A model generated the notes under the pieces. It had not been told where the DNA came from and searched no databases. It was given only the letters and a program-made list of their open reading frames with translations. The translations under genes and the position numbers were made by a program. A stretch of 64,000 nt of DNA from Sepiola atlantica (taxonomy: Eukaryota > Mollusca > Cephalopoda > Sepiida > Sepiolidae), in NCBI GenBank assembly GCA_963556195.1, contig OY744520.1, forward strand, positions 1,970,001 to 2,034,000, in the 5' to 3' direction. Positions within the stretch are counted from its first letter, which is position 1. The number at the start of each line of letters is the position of its first letter. Shown here piece after piece: positions 44,457 to 56,183 of this stretch.

Positions 44457-44973
44457 AGCCTTGCAATTGTTTCTTGACTATAAATTTATGCTTATTAGTA
44501 GCTGACTTATTGCGGCCGAATTTACGGAATGCTTGTTGCCTCTCAGAAATGGCAGCTGCACATTCCGAAGTGAACCATTGAGGAGAGTGGGGCTTGCTAA
44601 AGAATTTTCGCATGGGGACATAGGCTTCAATGCCTGCTTTGACCCATTCAGTTAATTCGTTTGCGCACTGGTTGGCAGGGAGTAAGAAGGTTTCCCGCCA
44701 TGGGGCGTCACTGATGTGGTCTCTGATTGACTAAAAATCAGCTTGCTCGTAGTATTTTGTTGTTTTGAGCAATGGTTCATCAGCTTTTGGACGACTTTTT
44801 AGTGTGATATGTATCATTAGCACAATGTGATCAGCATTCCCGAGTGGGCTATGAGCTTTCTGTCACACAAGCCTCGGGTATTGAGGTCAAGAAGAGGTCT
44901 AGAAGTGAGGCTTGTTGATCCACACGATCGGGGATGCGGGTCGGAAAATCAACAGTCTGAGAGAGGGAGTAAT
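44428..44973 (-). pseudogene. LINE family A upstream ORF part, frameshifted
   Basis: The linker between endonuclease and RT (KPHSPQWFTSECAAA) is in a different frame from the RT. Further right the end of the endonuclease (VDFPTRIPDRVDQQASLLDL) is followed by a shifted frame with LGNADHIV-like text, a decayed S-DH motif. Confidence 0.75.
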
Positions 44974-47600
44974 TATCGACCATGAGCTCAAAAGGATCAC
45001 GGTCGACGTTGCTGCATTGACGGAAACAAGAATTGCATCAATCGGCAGCATCAGAGAGCAGAACTGCACGTTTTGCTGGCATGCCAACGATTCTGAGAAA
45101 CCAAGACTGTATGGCGTTTAATTAGCAGTGAAGAATTCTCTACTCACTATTTTAAAACTACTATCCACTGGTACGGCCGGAATATTGTCTCTCCGTTTCT
45201 CAACCGTCTCACGTTTGCGCTCTCAATCTATGCTTTCCATCCGAGACCAAAGACCAATTCTATGAGGCCTAACTGCATTGGTCATTTTTGTGTCGGCAGG
45301 CTGAACGAGAATGAACAGAGGCTCTTTCAGTTATGCTCCTACCACAATCTTTGCATAACCAACACATTCCTCGCCACCAAGCCACATTATCGAGTATCCT
45401 GGTGACACTGAAGATCCCATACATGGCATCAACTGGACATTGTCATCACACGGACACCCTCACTGAACTGCGTTCTCACCACACGTAGCTACCACAGTGC
45501 TGACTGTCATACCGACTATTCCATGGTTGACAGTAAATGCCGACACCAGTCTAAGTGGATCCATCAAACCAAGAAGAAAAGCCTCCTCACATTAACACTA
45601 GCAGAACGAAAATACCAGACCTACACGAGTGCTTCGCTAACACCTTCGAAGACGCCCTCAACGACTGTCTTGCTAGCAATGCTGTAGAGAAGTGGGTTTA
45701 CATCCGTAATACCATTTATAACTCCGCAGTGACTACTTTTAACAGGGAAGAGAGAAAAAACGCGAAGCCGACATTACTAAATTATAGCAAGCAATCAATG
45801 CCAAAAGAGAAGCCGTGGTTAACTACAAGATAAGACAGTCATTGCACACAGGAAGGCCAGAAACAACGCTCAACGGATCGCTCTGCGTTGTGCCAATGAC
45901 TATTGGCTAAACCTCTGTGAGGGTATCCAGCTCTCTGCTGAATGTGGCGACATTTCTGGCATGAACGATGGCTTGAAGAAGGCCTTTGTCCCAAACATAA
46001 ACAAGATCGTACCCCTGAGATAAACTGCCGGTGACAAAATATTAGATCGCAGCAGAGGTGGGCTAAGCACTACCAGGAACTTTACGCAGTTGAAAACGTT
46101 GTCACGAACATCAGTCGCCGAGAGATCCATCAAACTACCTGTTAAATAAAAGCTAGACGTTCCCTCTCTGTAACAGAACTAAACGAAGCCATCGACTTCC
46201 TAAACTGCGGCAAAGATGACATCCTACCTGAAATCACTAAGGTGGGAAAGAAGATAACTTTTTTCCACCACCTGAACCAGCTAATGTGGAATATCCCTCT
46301 TTAGTGATGTTGGAAGGCCTGGGTCTTCCTCAACAGGCTGTAATTACTTACAGAACGGATATACCATGAGGCACAGTGACGGATTTAGAGCAGGCAGATC
46401 AACCGTCCACATGATCCTTTCCCTCCGACGGATAAAGGAAAAATGCCATGAACAGGGACAACCACTGTACATCGCTTTAATTGACCATGCAAGCAACAAT
46501 GACTTTTTACTCTGCTGGAAAAGATTGGATGCCCTAAGTCTCCAGGAAATTATTACACCGTGCACCGTGCAGTACGATGGCTATTCCTCAGACCCTTTCC
46601 CAATCAAGAGCGGGCTTGAACAGTAATGCGTACTTACCCGTAAACTCTTTGGCATTTTCTTCTTTCTGCTGTTGTCCCACGCCTTCAATAAGTCGGAGGA
46701 TGGAGTGTACCTACATAGCAGAAGCAGTGGCAGCCTCTTAACCCCCCCCCTTCGAGCACGCATGCAGATAGTTTGGCATTATCATCAGCCTAAAAAGACT
46801 AACATCCTCGACCAAGATGTACATAGAACCCTAAACATCACAATTGATGACTACACCCGCGAGGTTGACAAGGACTTCACATACTTCGGCTCCAGCAACT
46901 CCAAAAATCTCTCCCTGTATCCAGAGCTCCACAAACGCATCGACAAGACGGCAGCAGCCATGGCTCACTTGACGAAAAGAGCCTGGAACAACAAGATGCT
47001 GACCACCAATATCAAGATGAAGGTGTACGTGGCCTGCCTGCTCAGCACGCTGCTATACGGCAGTGAATCGTGGACCCTCTACTCCTAATAAAAGAACAGA
47101 CTTTTCCACCTGCGCAACCTCAGAATCATCCTAGAAATTCACTGAAAATAACCACATCTCAAACAAGCGGACATCCCGAGCATGTTTTCTCTACTAACCC
47201 AACGACGACCACAGTGGCTTGGCCATGCCAGGCGAATGGACGAAGGGAGAATCCCAAAGAATATTCTTATGGTGAGCTCGAAACCGTCACCACACCAGCA
47301 AGAGTAGCTGCCCTACGCTACAAGGATGTCTGTAAGCGAGACATGAGTGCATGTGGCCTTCACCCAACAGGCTGGGCGTCTGTCCCTGAAGATCGCAGCC
47401 AATGGAGAAGAGCTGTAAAGGCATGCTGCAAGAGTAGTAAAGAGAGGAAAGACCAGCAGTGGAGGGAGAGCAGAGAGCACTGACGACAGAGGACTTCAAC
47501 AGACCTCTAGGAACCAGACATCATCTACATCTGTGCCAACTGCAACAGTACCTGTCGATCTAGGATATGTTTGATCAGTCACGGCAGACGCTGCAATTCG
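44973..47600 (+). pseudogene. LINE family B, 3' piece (endonuclease, RT, zinc-finger tail)
   Basis: Continuation of the element begun at 42,320. Endonuclease: ALTETRIASIGSIREQNCTF (to 45,121), then LCITNTFLATKPHYRVSW and HQLDIVITR (45,330-45,450). Linker frame 45,555-45,833. RT: SDGFRAGRSTVHMILSLRRI, EQGQPLYIALID (46,375-46,480) and SDPFPIKSGLEQ. After that the catalytic ADD region is deleted. RT thumb: DFTYFGSSNSKNLSL and LLSTLLYGSESWTLYS (to 47,088). The C-terminal frame 47,070-47,483 and a Cys/His finger at 47,530-47,593 (CANCNSTC then ISHGRRC) end the protein. Stops and frameshifts throughout; matches genes often mis-annotated as craniofacial development protein 2. Confidence 0.85.
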
Positions 47601-47816
47601 ACAATGAACAAATCTTAGGCGCAGATCTCATTGTCTCATAAAACTGGCGGATGCCAGCAATTAATCCTTTCTAGTATTTTATTTTACTTATTTTGTTAAT
47701 TTCCTGTCTTGTAGAATTAATAAAACTTTTCGAGGGTTTTGTTAGGATTTATGATCCGTTAGTAAAATATATGCTTCCTTTCTCTTAATTATTATACTCT
47801 CTTAATCATTAGACTG

Positions 47817-47817
<1 letters not shown>
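47601..47817. other. Non-coding stretch (LINE 3' end and flank)
   Basis: AT-rich; includes the probable 3' UTR of LINE family B. No clear tail. Confidence 0.35.
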
Positions 47818-47880
<63 letters not shown>

Positions 47881-47960
47881 AGAGGGAGAGAGAGAGACGG
47901 ACGGACAGACAGACAGAGAGAGACAGAGAAAGAGTGAGACAGAGCGAAATACGGAGAGAG
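47818..47960. repeat. (TA)n followed by GA-rich imperfect repeat
   Basis: About 29 TA units, then GAGAGACGGACAGACAGAC-type degenerate repeat. Confidence 0.93.
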
Positions 47961-49073
47961 GGAGAAATAACACGATCTAATGATTTTCATCATTCTACAG
48001 ACACCGCGAAAATGTTTCTTTGTTTGCATAATTTATCATGAATTACTTTCGTTCGAAGAGAAACGTTTCATTTCCCTTTGTCCGTTTTCTATTGTAATTC
48101 TTCAAAAGACCAACTATTAAAAGACATGGATGAAAGCGTTTGCTTCAAAATCGATGTAATCAATGATTGTATTTATATAGAAGAGGTCTATCGCGTGTGG
48201 AAGTCACATATGTCTAACCGATCAGTTTAAATAAGAATATTGCCTCAGATATTCTTCTAAAAATATCCGTATTTCAATTTCTTTCATCGCCTAGCAATCC
48301 GAACTATACATAAACCAAAATGCACAACGACTGTATAAATAGCTAACCATTATTTCGGAAATTTTCCGCACTATAAGCCAGTGGTGTTATATTACACTTT
48401 CATGATGACGAGATCGCTATTTCCTGACGCTGTGGAGTTGAGAATATCTTGTTGCTGGACTCTGAGTAAATAATGACGTCTACGTGTTGGCTGAAACATA
48501 ACTTCTCTACTTTCTGTTAATTTTAATTAAAACAAAAGAATCATAACGACAACTTGACCTTAGTCGATGCAGTGGAAAGAGGGAAGAGAACATGATCACA
48601 GTTTGCTTTTACTAACTTATTTTAAGCATTCATTTCAATCATCCTATCCGAACTGCTCCCAGTCGTTTTCTCACTGATGAAAATGTTCGTTAACTTCATC
48701 GATGACGACACGACGCACATGTTTCCTACTCCCGATTTCTCAATTCTCACGATTGTCAAACTTGACTGCTTGACTTAGACATACATATTCTACATTCGAG
48801 TGTCTTTAAATGTTTCACCTTCCTCAATATGTGACATTAGTTATCAGCTAGTGATCAATGTACCACTAGTGGTCTATCGTGATGGAGTGAGTGAGTCCCA
48901 TGACGTTTACTATTTGTAATAATAAAATAGTGGTAGTTACACATTTTCAAATAATCGGGTTCAACTTTGAAAGAAATTGATATCCACATACCACGTAATA
49001 TGAATTAAATACTTATTAAAATAATGATTAGTTTAACATATATTATTGCTACATTCGTCCCCAAATATATTAA

Positions 49074-49075
<2 letters not shown>
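47961..49075. other. Non-coding stretch
   Basis: No gene, RNA or structured repeat recognised. The plus strand near 48,678 has CTGATGA but no GAAA box or stems. Confidence 0.4.

Positions 49076-49138
<63 letters not shown>
49076..49138. repeat. (TA)n microsatellite
   Basis: About 31 units. Confidence 0.97.
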
Positions 49139-49141
<3 letters not shown>

Positions 49142-49296
49142 ATCAAATATAAACCAAAGTAACACTTTTAGTAGATGGAACCTATTGTGAAGAGGATTAG
49201 CTCAATTTTTTTAATAATAACTTTTTTAATAATAATTTTCATATTTTTCAAATATTTGAACTTTGGTTCTTTCGAAAGCCAACTTATCTATCTGTA

Positions 49297-49350
49297 TTTC
49301 TCCTCTGATGATAAGATCTCGATCTTTGAAAAGCCTTGGCTTAAGGAAAG
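49297..49350 (+). ncRNA. Hammerhead ribozyme candidate with full stem III
   Basis: Core CTGATGA at 49,305-49,311. Stem II AAGAT/ATCTT with CTCG loop, but the first pair next to the core is U/U rather than the usual G-C. GAAA is at 49,328-49,331. Stem III AAGC/GCTT with CTTG loop (49,331-49,342), then UUA as NUH, cut after 49,343. Stem I TCCT (49,301-49,304) with AGGA (49,344-49,347), continuing past a C/A mismatch by UU/AA. All three stems form in the right places; the U/U and the UUA triplet would lower activity. Confidence 0.6.
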
Positions 49351-49451
49351 AATAATAAACACTAGTTAATTACTGAATACACCTTGCATTGAACAATTGA
49401 AATTTGAAATAAATATGGACAATCGTCGCATATTTTATCACTCTTTTTTCT

Positions 49452-49454
<3 letters not shown>

Positions 49455-49537
<83 letters not shown>
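49455..49537. repeat. (CT)n-(TA)n compound microsatellite
   Basis: About 19 CT units then about 22 TA units. Confidence 0.95.
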
Positions 49538-49538
<1 letters not shown>

Positions 49539-50851
49539 TAATAGATATTTGGTATCTATCCATCTGAAGCTGACACAATTTGATTACCATCTTCTAATGC
49601 TCAATTCAGTTTACTATATTATTTCAGACTAATATACTATACTTCAATTTTCACTTAATGGTTGTAGTCTATTCTGTTGTTATGATACTATCCTCACAGA
49701 CATTATCTCCTCCTTTGTGTTAGAGTAGTATAGTATCTGTTCTATTATTATGATACCAACCTAAACAAGATTACATTTTCTTTTTAGAGGTGAGGGTACT
49801 GTAGTATCTCGTCTGTTGTCATGACACAGTCCTCCCATAAATTAATTCCTCCTTTTAAGCTAGTGCATTATGTGTTTTTCCATCATGATACCATATTTAC
49901 AAGCATTATACCTCTATTTAGGGGAGGCAGTGTAGCATATGTTCGTTTCTCAGATGTACTAGGCAACATATGCCACTGATTAAGCATATTTTTACTAGTT
50001 TTAATAATTGACATTCGCCTTCATTATACAATATTATTAATACATTATGTTGCTTTGTTCGCATATCTTAATTTAGAGAAATAACACAAGATATATTAAT
50101 TCAAATGTTCACATCTATTTTTTACTAAAGAATCATCCCTTATCAATACCCAAAAGGCCAGTAAAACATATCATGGACTTACAACAGAAACTAAACTTTT
50201 TGCTGCGTATTTTAAATTTATTCCAAAGCAAACATTGTACGGTCCACGATTTTTATTTTTCTAAGCAGATGGTCTAATGTCAAATACCATAGTTTCATGC
50301 GAATGTCGACCATGTGTACACATACCTCCTTTTTGTCACACTACAGCAAAGCGTATATAGGTAAACACGCATATGAGTGCACGCATATGATAAAAACAAG
50401 TACATTATTAAGCTGAAACTAGGACGCTCAGACACTCCTGCCTTGTCAGATTACGAAACCGACTTAGGCATCTAGTGGGCGATATCATTTCCTCTTCCCT
50501 ACATCGTATTTCTCACAGAAAAGAGATTGCTAGTCTTCATCTACTCTATCGTTATTTTTATGCGTAGTGCTCGACTGAGCTCCAATCAATGGTTCCCCTG
50601 TAAAACATTAACAGCAAAAGCTCGTCTCGCTACAATTACTGTAAATGATTTTCTATCTTCGTATGTGTACTTAAAACTAAACAGAACTTCCATGAACAAA
50701 GTTTCTTTCCAAGAAATACCCGTCTGTGGAACAGAATACAACGCTGCTTCTTTCAAGTTGACTACAACATGGTAGTTTTCAAGTTCAATGTAAACAAATT
50801 CTTGTTAAGTCGTCATCTTAAATAATAAATTTCTGCCCAGTCTCAAGCAAC
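49538..50851. other. Non-coding stretch
   Basis: The section 49,560-49,940 shows loosely recurring phrases (tatgatacyat..., tagtgtagtatctg-like) suggesting an old dispersed repeat. The 82-codon frame at 50,527-50,775 has no recognisable domain. Confidence 0.35.
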
Positions 50852-50925
50852 ATTACCAATCATCACGATGTTGTCTCACCGCCTACCTGATAAACTCATT
50901 AACCCTTATACTCGAGTGGCCTTTG
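50852..50925 (-). repeat. Short dispersed repeat, partner of 11,141-11,206
   Basis: Reverse complement resembles 11,141-11,206, including gtgagacaacatcg and ccactcgagtataag. Confidence 0.5.
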
Positions 50926-52346
50926 GGCCTTGATAAACGGTGACTCGTTAGTACATAAAAAAAGGGAAAATAAATCTCACGAGGTAAGTATATACATGAA
51001 TCGCAATGTTTCAGTAGAACACGATGTAACGATTGACGGTATTTTACTGCCCAGCAATTTACACCGTGGTTATTATTAACAACTGGATAATAACACAATT
51101 TCCAGATGATGCTTCACAACATAAATAACTACACATAAAAGAATTTCGATTTTAGTATCAGTTTTTTGGATAAGTTGTGGCGACTCTCTATCCGAAAATA
51201 TGTTATGTTAAAGAATGACTAAGGTCCTGTTGCGGGAAAATACCACTTTTGGCGTCTAGCGGGAAACATGAATACAATACGTTTATCGAACTAAGGCAGT
51301 TTAACTGGACGTGCATTTGATGCGTTTCGGCGATGAGATAATTCGAACTAGAAATGGTGTCTTCTTAGGCTTTTTGTAGAATTCGTATTGTTGAGTCGGA
51401 AAGAACTACAGACTAGAGAAACAGACTTCAGACCATCTTATTAACATCTTATCGACGTTGGGGAATTGGGACATTATCCAACTGTCTCGAGTTTCGTTAC
51501 AGTTACCTGTTACGTTATAGAAATAATAGATTTACTAAATGATTATAAAGAATAATAAAGTAGTATATTACGAATATATTTTAAAGAAGCAGAAAATGTA
51601 TTAGTGAAAAAATGATCACGAAAGTTCAACTGTTGAATCTGTTTTCAGTATGAAAATGTATCAGCATATTCTTTAAGAGTAACAATGGCTGTATTACGAT
51701 TTGTTAATAGGCGAAACTATCTTGCATCTTCAGACTTCTTTTGTTAGCAAAACTTTAAGAACATGTTAATGGAACACGATTTGAAAAAGACTAATGTGGC
51801 GAAACCGTTGTTTCCACATGGTTCACAATAAAATACATCAGGTTCTACAGAGAATGACTCAGTGAGGTGGAAATACCGTCTTCAAAAGTGACTACATTGT
51901 CTGTCGGATATATTGAAGAATAGTATCTCATAGTTTAATAAATATTGCCCTTTAATAAATTGTAGAACTGTTTCACCTCCTCTCGTATATAAATACAAGA
52001 TGCGCTTTACTTCATACATATACTAGCCGAAGTATGCGTTAACAGTTTCTTAACCCTTTCAAGTCACTTCAAATGCACACCAATCCGAATGAAATCCGAA
52101 TCACAATGAAATAATAAAGAACATGCTTTTTAATAATTAGAAAAAAAACAATATGAATGAACAAGAGAAATAACCGCAACGCTATAGAAACAATAGACTA
52201 CAATTGTTCAGTTTGAGATTCGAATCCTAAAAATTAACAGTACATATATATATATTTTAACTAATTCATAAGAAATAGAAAATAACTAGACCCCAAAAAG
52301 ATTTATTTAGGAGAGAAAATTCTTCAAATCCATCCATATCTCGAAA
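50926..52346. other. Non-coding stretch
   Basis: No gene recognised. gattcgaatcc at about 52,212 is a good isolated box B match, with no convincing box A upstream. Confidence 0.35.
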
Positions 52347-52420
52347 ATTCTTGGTCTGATGAGGTTGACTTTCTGGGAAAAGTACAACCGAAACATGTAT
52401 GCACATATGTAACCAATAAT
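52347..52420 (+). ncRNA. Hammerhead ribozyme with three complete stems
   Basis: Stem I TTGGT (52,351-52,355) with ACCAA (52,412-52,416), extended past one mismatch by ATT/AAT. Core CTGATGA at 52,356-52,362. Stem II GGTTG/CAACC continuing as ACTTT/AAAGT (52,363-52,389). GAAA at 52,390-52,393. Stem III ACATGT/ATATGT (52,393-52,398 with 52,105+300 to 52,110+300, i.e. 52,405-52,410) closing loop ATGCAC. NUH is GUA, cut after 52,411. All conserved core positions intact. The following gtataaataaaac resembles PLE pseudo-LTR text, so it may be a lone pseudo-LTR. Confidence 0.85.
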
Positions 52421-52789
52421 GTTTGTATAAATAAAACTTTATCCACTCATTCTTGTAAACTATCTCATGCCTCAGATTTTTAACAACTTTAAATACCCTT
52501 GTAGACAGTTTCATGTCATATCTAGGATATATTCTTTTGAATCCATAGTTGGGACACTAACAAGTGCTACCACACCGGATCAGAGTAAACATTGGAGTGA
52601 TGATAACAAAAGATGATTATATTCTCCCTAAATGTCCTTAATTTAAACCCCACTGTTCGATCTCATTCGTAAGGCATTTATATATATATATATTTCAGCA
52701 ATGTACCGCGGTTTCATCCAAAAGGGCAGATTATATGATCGAGCACTTTATTTGATTTCTTTTCATATACAACCTGACACTCTCTCTCT

Positions 52790-52793
<4 letters not shown>

Positions 52794-52850
<57 letters not shown>
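52794..52850. repeat. (TA)n microsatellite
   Basis: About 28 units, left of the foldback flanking the PLE array. Confidence 0.96.
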
Positions 52851-52852
<2 letters not shown>

Positions 52853-52853
<1 letters not shown>

Positions 52854-53119
52854 ATTTAAAGTTGAATGAAATTAACGATAATTGAATTATCGTTTAAAAA
52901 GTATCTAAAGTGATAATATAAAGCTCAATATATTGAATAGAGCAATCAATTTTAGAGATGAAAGATGAGCATAAAAAATTGTAAAGATACAATATTTATT
53001 AGACCATCAAAAGTTCAGAGCAAGGAGCCTCATATCTTAAGGCTCCTTGCTCTGAACTTATGATGTTCTAATACATATTGTATTATTACAATTTTTATTC
53101 TCATCGTTTATCTCTAATA
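52853..53119. mobile_element. Foldback element, left half of a mirrored pair around the PLE array
   Basis: Internal hairpin: 52,953-53,037 is inverted at 53,038-53,116 (centre strings gttcagagcaaggagcc/ggctccttgctctgaac). The extra outer part of the left arm (52,856-52,952) is inverted not here but at 60,990-61,095, on the other side of the PLEs. Confidence 0.85.
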
Positions 53120-53141
53120 TATATATATATATATATAAATT

Positions 53142-53226
53142 CTTTGTAGAATGGTAGGAAAAATCCCAGCAGAGTGCTCGATTAATTAAGAATCAAAGTT
53201 AAAAATTAAGAGCATAATATTTATTT
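53142..53226 (-). repeat. Inverted pseudo-LTR segment at the PLE left end
   Basis: Reverse complement of 53,875-53,961 within the adjacent pseudo-LTR: gcagagtgctcgattaatta here matches its complement there. Partial inverted segments at the upstream end are a known property of PLE insertions. Confidence 0.9.
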
Positions 53227-54081
53227 ATTTATTTTTTTTATTATCATTATTATTTCTTTATTATCATTATTATTATTTTTAATCTTTAAATTTATTTTTA
53301 ATTTATTTTTATTTTTATTTATATATTTATATTTATATTTTTATTCTTTCTATTTTTATTCTTTCTTTCTCTCTCGCCCTTTTTTATTCTCTACATTTTA
53401 TTCTCTATATATATATATATTTTAACCCCCTTTCTTTTTATACCTTTTTATACCTTTTTATACTCTTTTTCTTTTTATTCTTTTATTCTTAGTATTGAAA
53501 TGTTTTTATATATATATATGTTTTTTTTTTAATATTTATTTATTTATATATATATATATATTTTTTTCATATATATTTTTTTATTTTTTTATTTTTTACC
53601 TCCCTCTTTTATTCCCTTTTTATCCCCTTAAATCTTGAATTCTCTTTCTTCTCCCGTGTTTTAAATCTCAACGGTCTTATTACACTAAATTCAAATTTAA
53701 ACAAACACACACAACACACTGAGCAAATAACGCGTCCCAACAAGAGTGTCATGTGACCTCACATTTCCAAAACAGATGACAACAGAAGCTGAAGAGAGCC
53801 GGATGGGTAAGACCTTCCGTGCTTGAAACCGACGGTACGAATGTTGTACTAATTTTTCTGTACCAGAATAAATAAATATTATGCTCTTAATTTTTAACTT
53901 TGATTCTTAATTAATCGAGCACTCTGCTGGGATTTTTCCTACCATTCTACAAAGAATTTACTCAGCCCCTACCAGGAATTACAGTTAAACCCTGTTAGCC
54001 TCGTAGTCGAGCACTCTCGGGAAAATTACCAACACCACGGAAAAAACTAATTAACAGGGATTACCACCTATACCCTGGGAA
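53217..54081 (+). repeat. PLE pseudo-LTR 1 and 5' leader
   Basis: A T-rich part (53,217-53,640) is followed by a single-copy-like part with the hammerhead (53,779-53,847), an ataaataaat block and a leader up to the ORF. Nearly identical text recurs at 56,716-57,554 and, truncated, at 60,186-60,822. The exact pseudo-LTR boundaries cannot be set from a tandem array. Confidence 0.85.
53779..53847 (+). ncRNA. Hammerhead ribozyme in PLE pseudo-LTR 1
   Basis: Core CTGAAGA (53,789-53,795) and GAAA (53,825-53,828). A long stem II pairs GAGC with GCTT, then CGGA with TCCG and GG with CC. Stem III ACC/GGT has a GAC triloop. NUH is GUA, cut after 53,837. Stem I pairs ACAACA with TGTTGT across a symmetric GAA/GAA internal loop plus a closing G-C. 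An internal loop in stem I is usual for natural type-I hammerheads, where it docks onto loop II. PLEs are known to carry such ribozymes in their pseudo-LTRs. Confidence 0.85.
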
Positions 54082-56183
54082 ATGGAACTATACACTCTCG
54101 GATATTCTACCAAAAATATCCCAACCCCCAAAAAACAAACATATACCAGGATACTCCTGACAAAAATAGTGGACGTCATAGGAAGAATGAGGTGGAAAGT
54201 GTTGAATACAGAACAGAGGCAAACGGAAAAAAACTACTACGGCTTAAAATCTGGTAAATACCCGCCAAAAGTAGAGGCCTTAGACAATTTCGAAAAAGAT
54301 CTACTCAACATTACTCACAACCTAGTTTTTACAAACAAGCAAAATCCATTTCAGAAGACACTTACCGCCGACATAAAAAAACTTAAAAGAGAAAATAACG
54401 CACTTGTATTCTCCGACAAAACTAAAAATATTTATAAAATGACTAAAAAGGAAAAAACAGACCTAACAATTAACTCCATTACCGATAAATATCAATTAGC
54501 CAAGGCAGATACATATAAATCTATTAATAATGATACTACTGAAATAGCTACTAGACTAGGCGTCGAATATAGAATTAATTATTTAGATAAGAGGAATGCC
54601 TTTGTTACTTTAAAAGACCACAAAGAAAACTTCACAAATAAACCCTCATGCAGACTTATCAACCCAGCTAAAAGCGAACTAGGACTAACAAGCAAATCCA
54701 TTGTTAAAAATATAGTTAATAAAATTAAGGAAAAAATAAACCTAAGTCTGTGGGGCAATACTAACTCAGTCCTAAATTGGTTCCATAACATACAAGATAA
54801 ACACAGATGCAAATTCACACAATTAGATATAGTAGACTTCTACCCATCCATTACAAAAGACACCCTAGATAAGGCCTTAACATTTGCACTTTCACACACA
54901 AACATCAGTCAACTAGAAAGGGACACAATACTGCAAGCAAGACAAACCCTTCTCTTCTTCGAGGGAAGGGCTTGGGTTAAAAAATCAAACCCAGAGGACC
55001 CATTTGATGTTGCAATGGGGCCCTACGACAGTGCAGACATCTGTGACTTAGTCGGCTTGCTTATATTAAATACACTCCAAAATAAATTTCCAGACCATTT
55101 CTTTGGTCTCTATAGAGATGACGGACTTTGTCTGTCACGCAACCACAACGGAAACACATTAGATAGATTTAGAAAAGAATTAACAAACACCTTCCATAAT
55201 CTCGGCTTCAAAATTACCATTAAAACAAATTTAGACCAAGTAAACCTCCTAGATACCACACTGAACCTTAAAAACAATACACACAAACCTTTCCACAAAC
55301 CCAATGAAACACTCCAATACATACACAAGGGATCCTGCCACCCCCCACCATCTTTAAAAATTTAATCAATAATATTAGCCAAAGAATCTCAAACCTCTCA
55401 TCCAGTCCCGAAATTTTCAACCAAGCAGCACCATATTACAACAAAGCGCTCCGCGACAGCAGGTTCAGAGAAGAAATCTCATACACCCCCAACCGAGACC
55501 AACCACGGGGGACCCGCAATAGAAGGAGATCGGTGATCTGGTTTTCCCCACCCTATTCGACCAATACCAAAACAAAGGTAGGCCAACTTTTCCTCAAGTT
55601 GCTCGACAAACACTTCCCACCCACAAATGAATTACACAAACTTTTTAACAGAAATTCTGTTAAGGTCAGCTATTCCACTGCCCCTTCAATAAGAAAAATT
55701 ATCTCTGCAGAACCCAAAACAATTACAAACGCAGGCTGCTCATGCCAAGACAAAAACAACTGCCCCCTGGAGGGAAATTGCAAAATCAATTCAATCATTT
55801 ATGAAGCAACCGTCACAGACCAGAATACCAGTAATGCAGAAAAATATATTGGGATGACGAAGGGAAACTTCAAACAAAGGCTATATGCACACAGAAACTC
55901 CTTCAGATACAAAAACAAGGCTAATACGGCACTCGCAACCCGAATATGGCAGCTTAAAGAAGAAAACACACCCTTCACCATCAAATGGAAAATAATTGAG
56001 AGAAAACCATCCTTCTCTCCAGCCATAAACAGATGTCCTCTATGTGACGCTGAAAAATACCACATTTCAAAAACCATCATCGATCCGAATACAGCCTGTT
56101 TAAATGTCCGCGATGAAATATTCAGGGGATGTGTCCACAAGAGAAAAGCATTGCTTATAAACTGGTCTGACCGATTCACATAA
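54082..56183 (+). CDS. PLE polyprotein copy 1: RT (ORF 54,082-55,365) plus GIY-YIG endonuclease (to 56,183)
   Basis: Retroelement protein for reverse transcription and integration. The first frame (427 codons) holds RT motif A TQLDIVDFYPSI (Asp about residue 249), motif B FDVAMGPYDSADICDLVGLL (about 308-327) and motif C YRDD (344-347), less usual than YVDD/YADD. The second frame is open from about 55,338 to 56,183. It holds a Cys cluster GCSCQDKNNCPLEGNC and a GIY-YIG nuclease (IIYEATV, then YIGMTKGNFKQRLYAHRNSF). The frames meet at a C6A run (55,341-55,347), where a -1 shift makes one continuous protein. The identical break in copy 2 means it predates the duplication or is used as a frameshift site. 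Otherwise intact and probably recent. Confidence 0.92.

Larger units (their letters stand above)
42524..44973 (-). mobile_element. LINE family A, copy 4, inserted in LINE family B
   Basis: Non-LTR retrotransposon on the minus strand with its poly-A end at 42,524-42,549 (plus-strand T run). It is 5'-truncated in the endonuclease domain: the far end still reads NYSLSQTVDFPTRIPD and LLDLFLTS. The RT ORF is largely intact. It is the best copy of the family also seen at 17.8, 18.8 and 29.5 kb. No clear target-site duplication was found at the two junctions. Confidence 0.93.

Noticed and set aside
48670..48710. Plus-strand CACTGATGAAAATG as a hammerhead
   Set aside because: No stem II followed by GAAA within reach.
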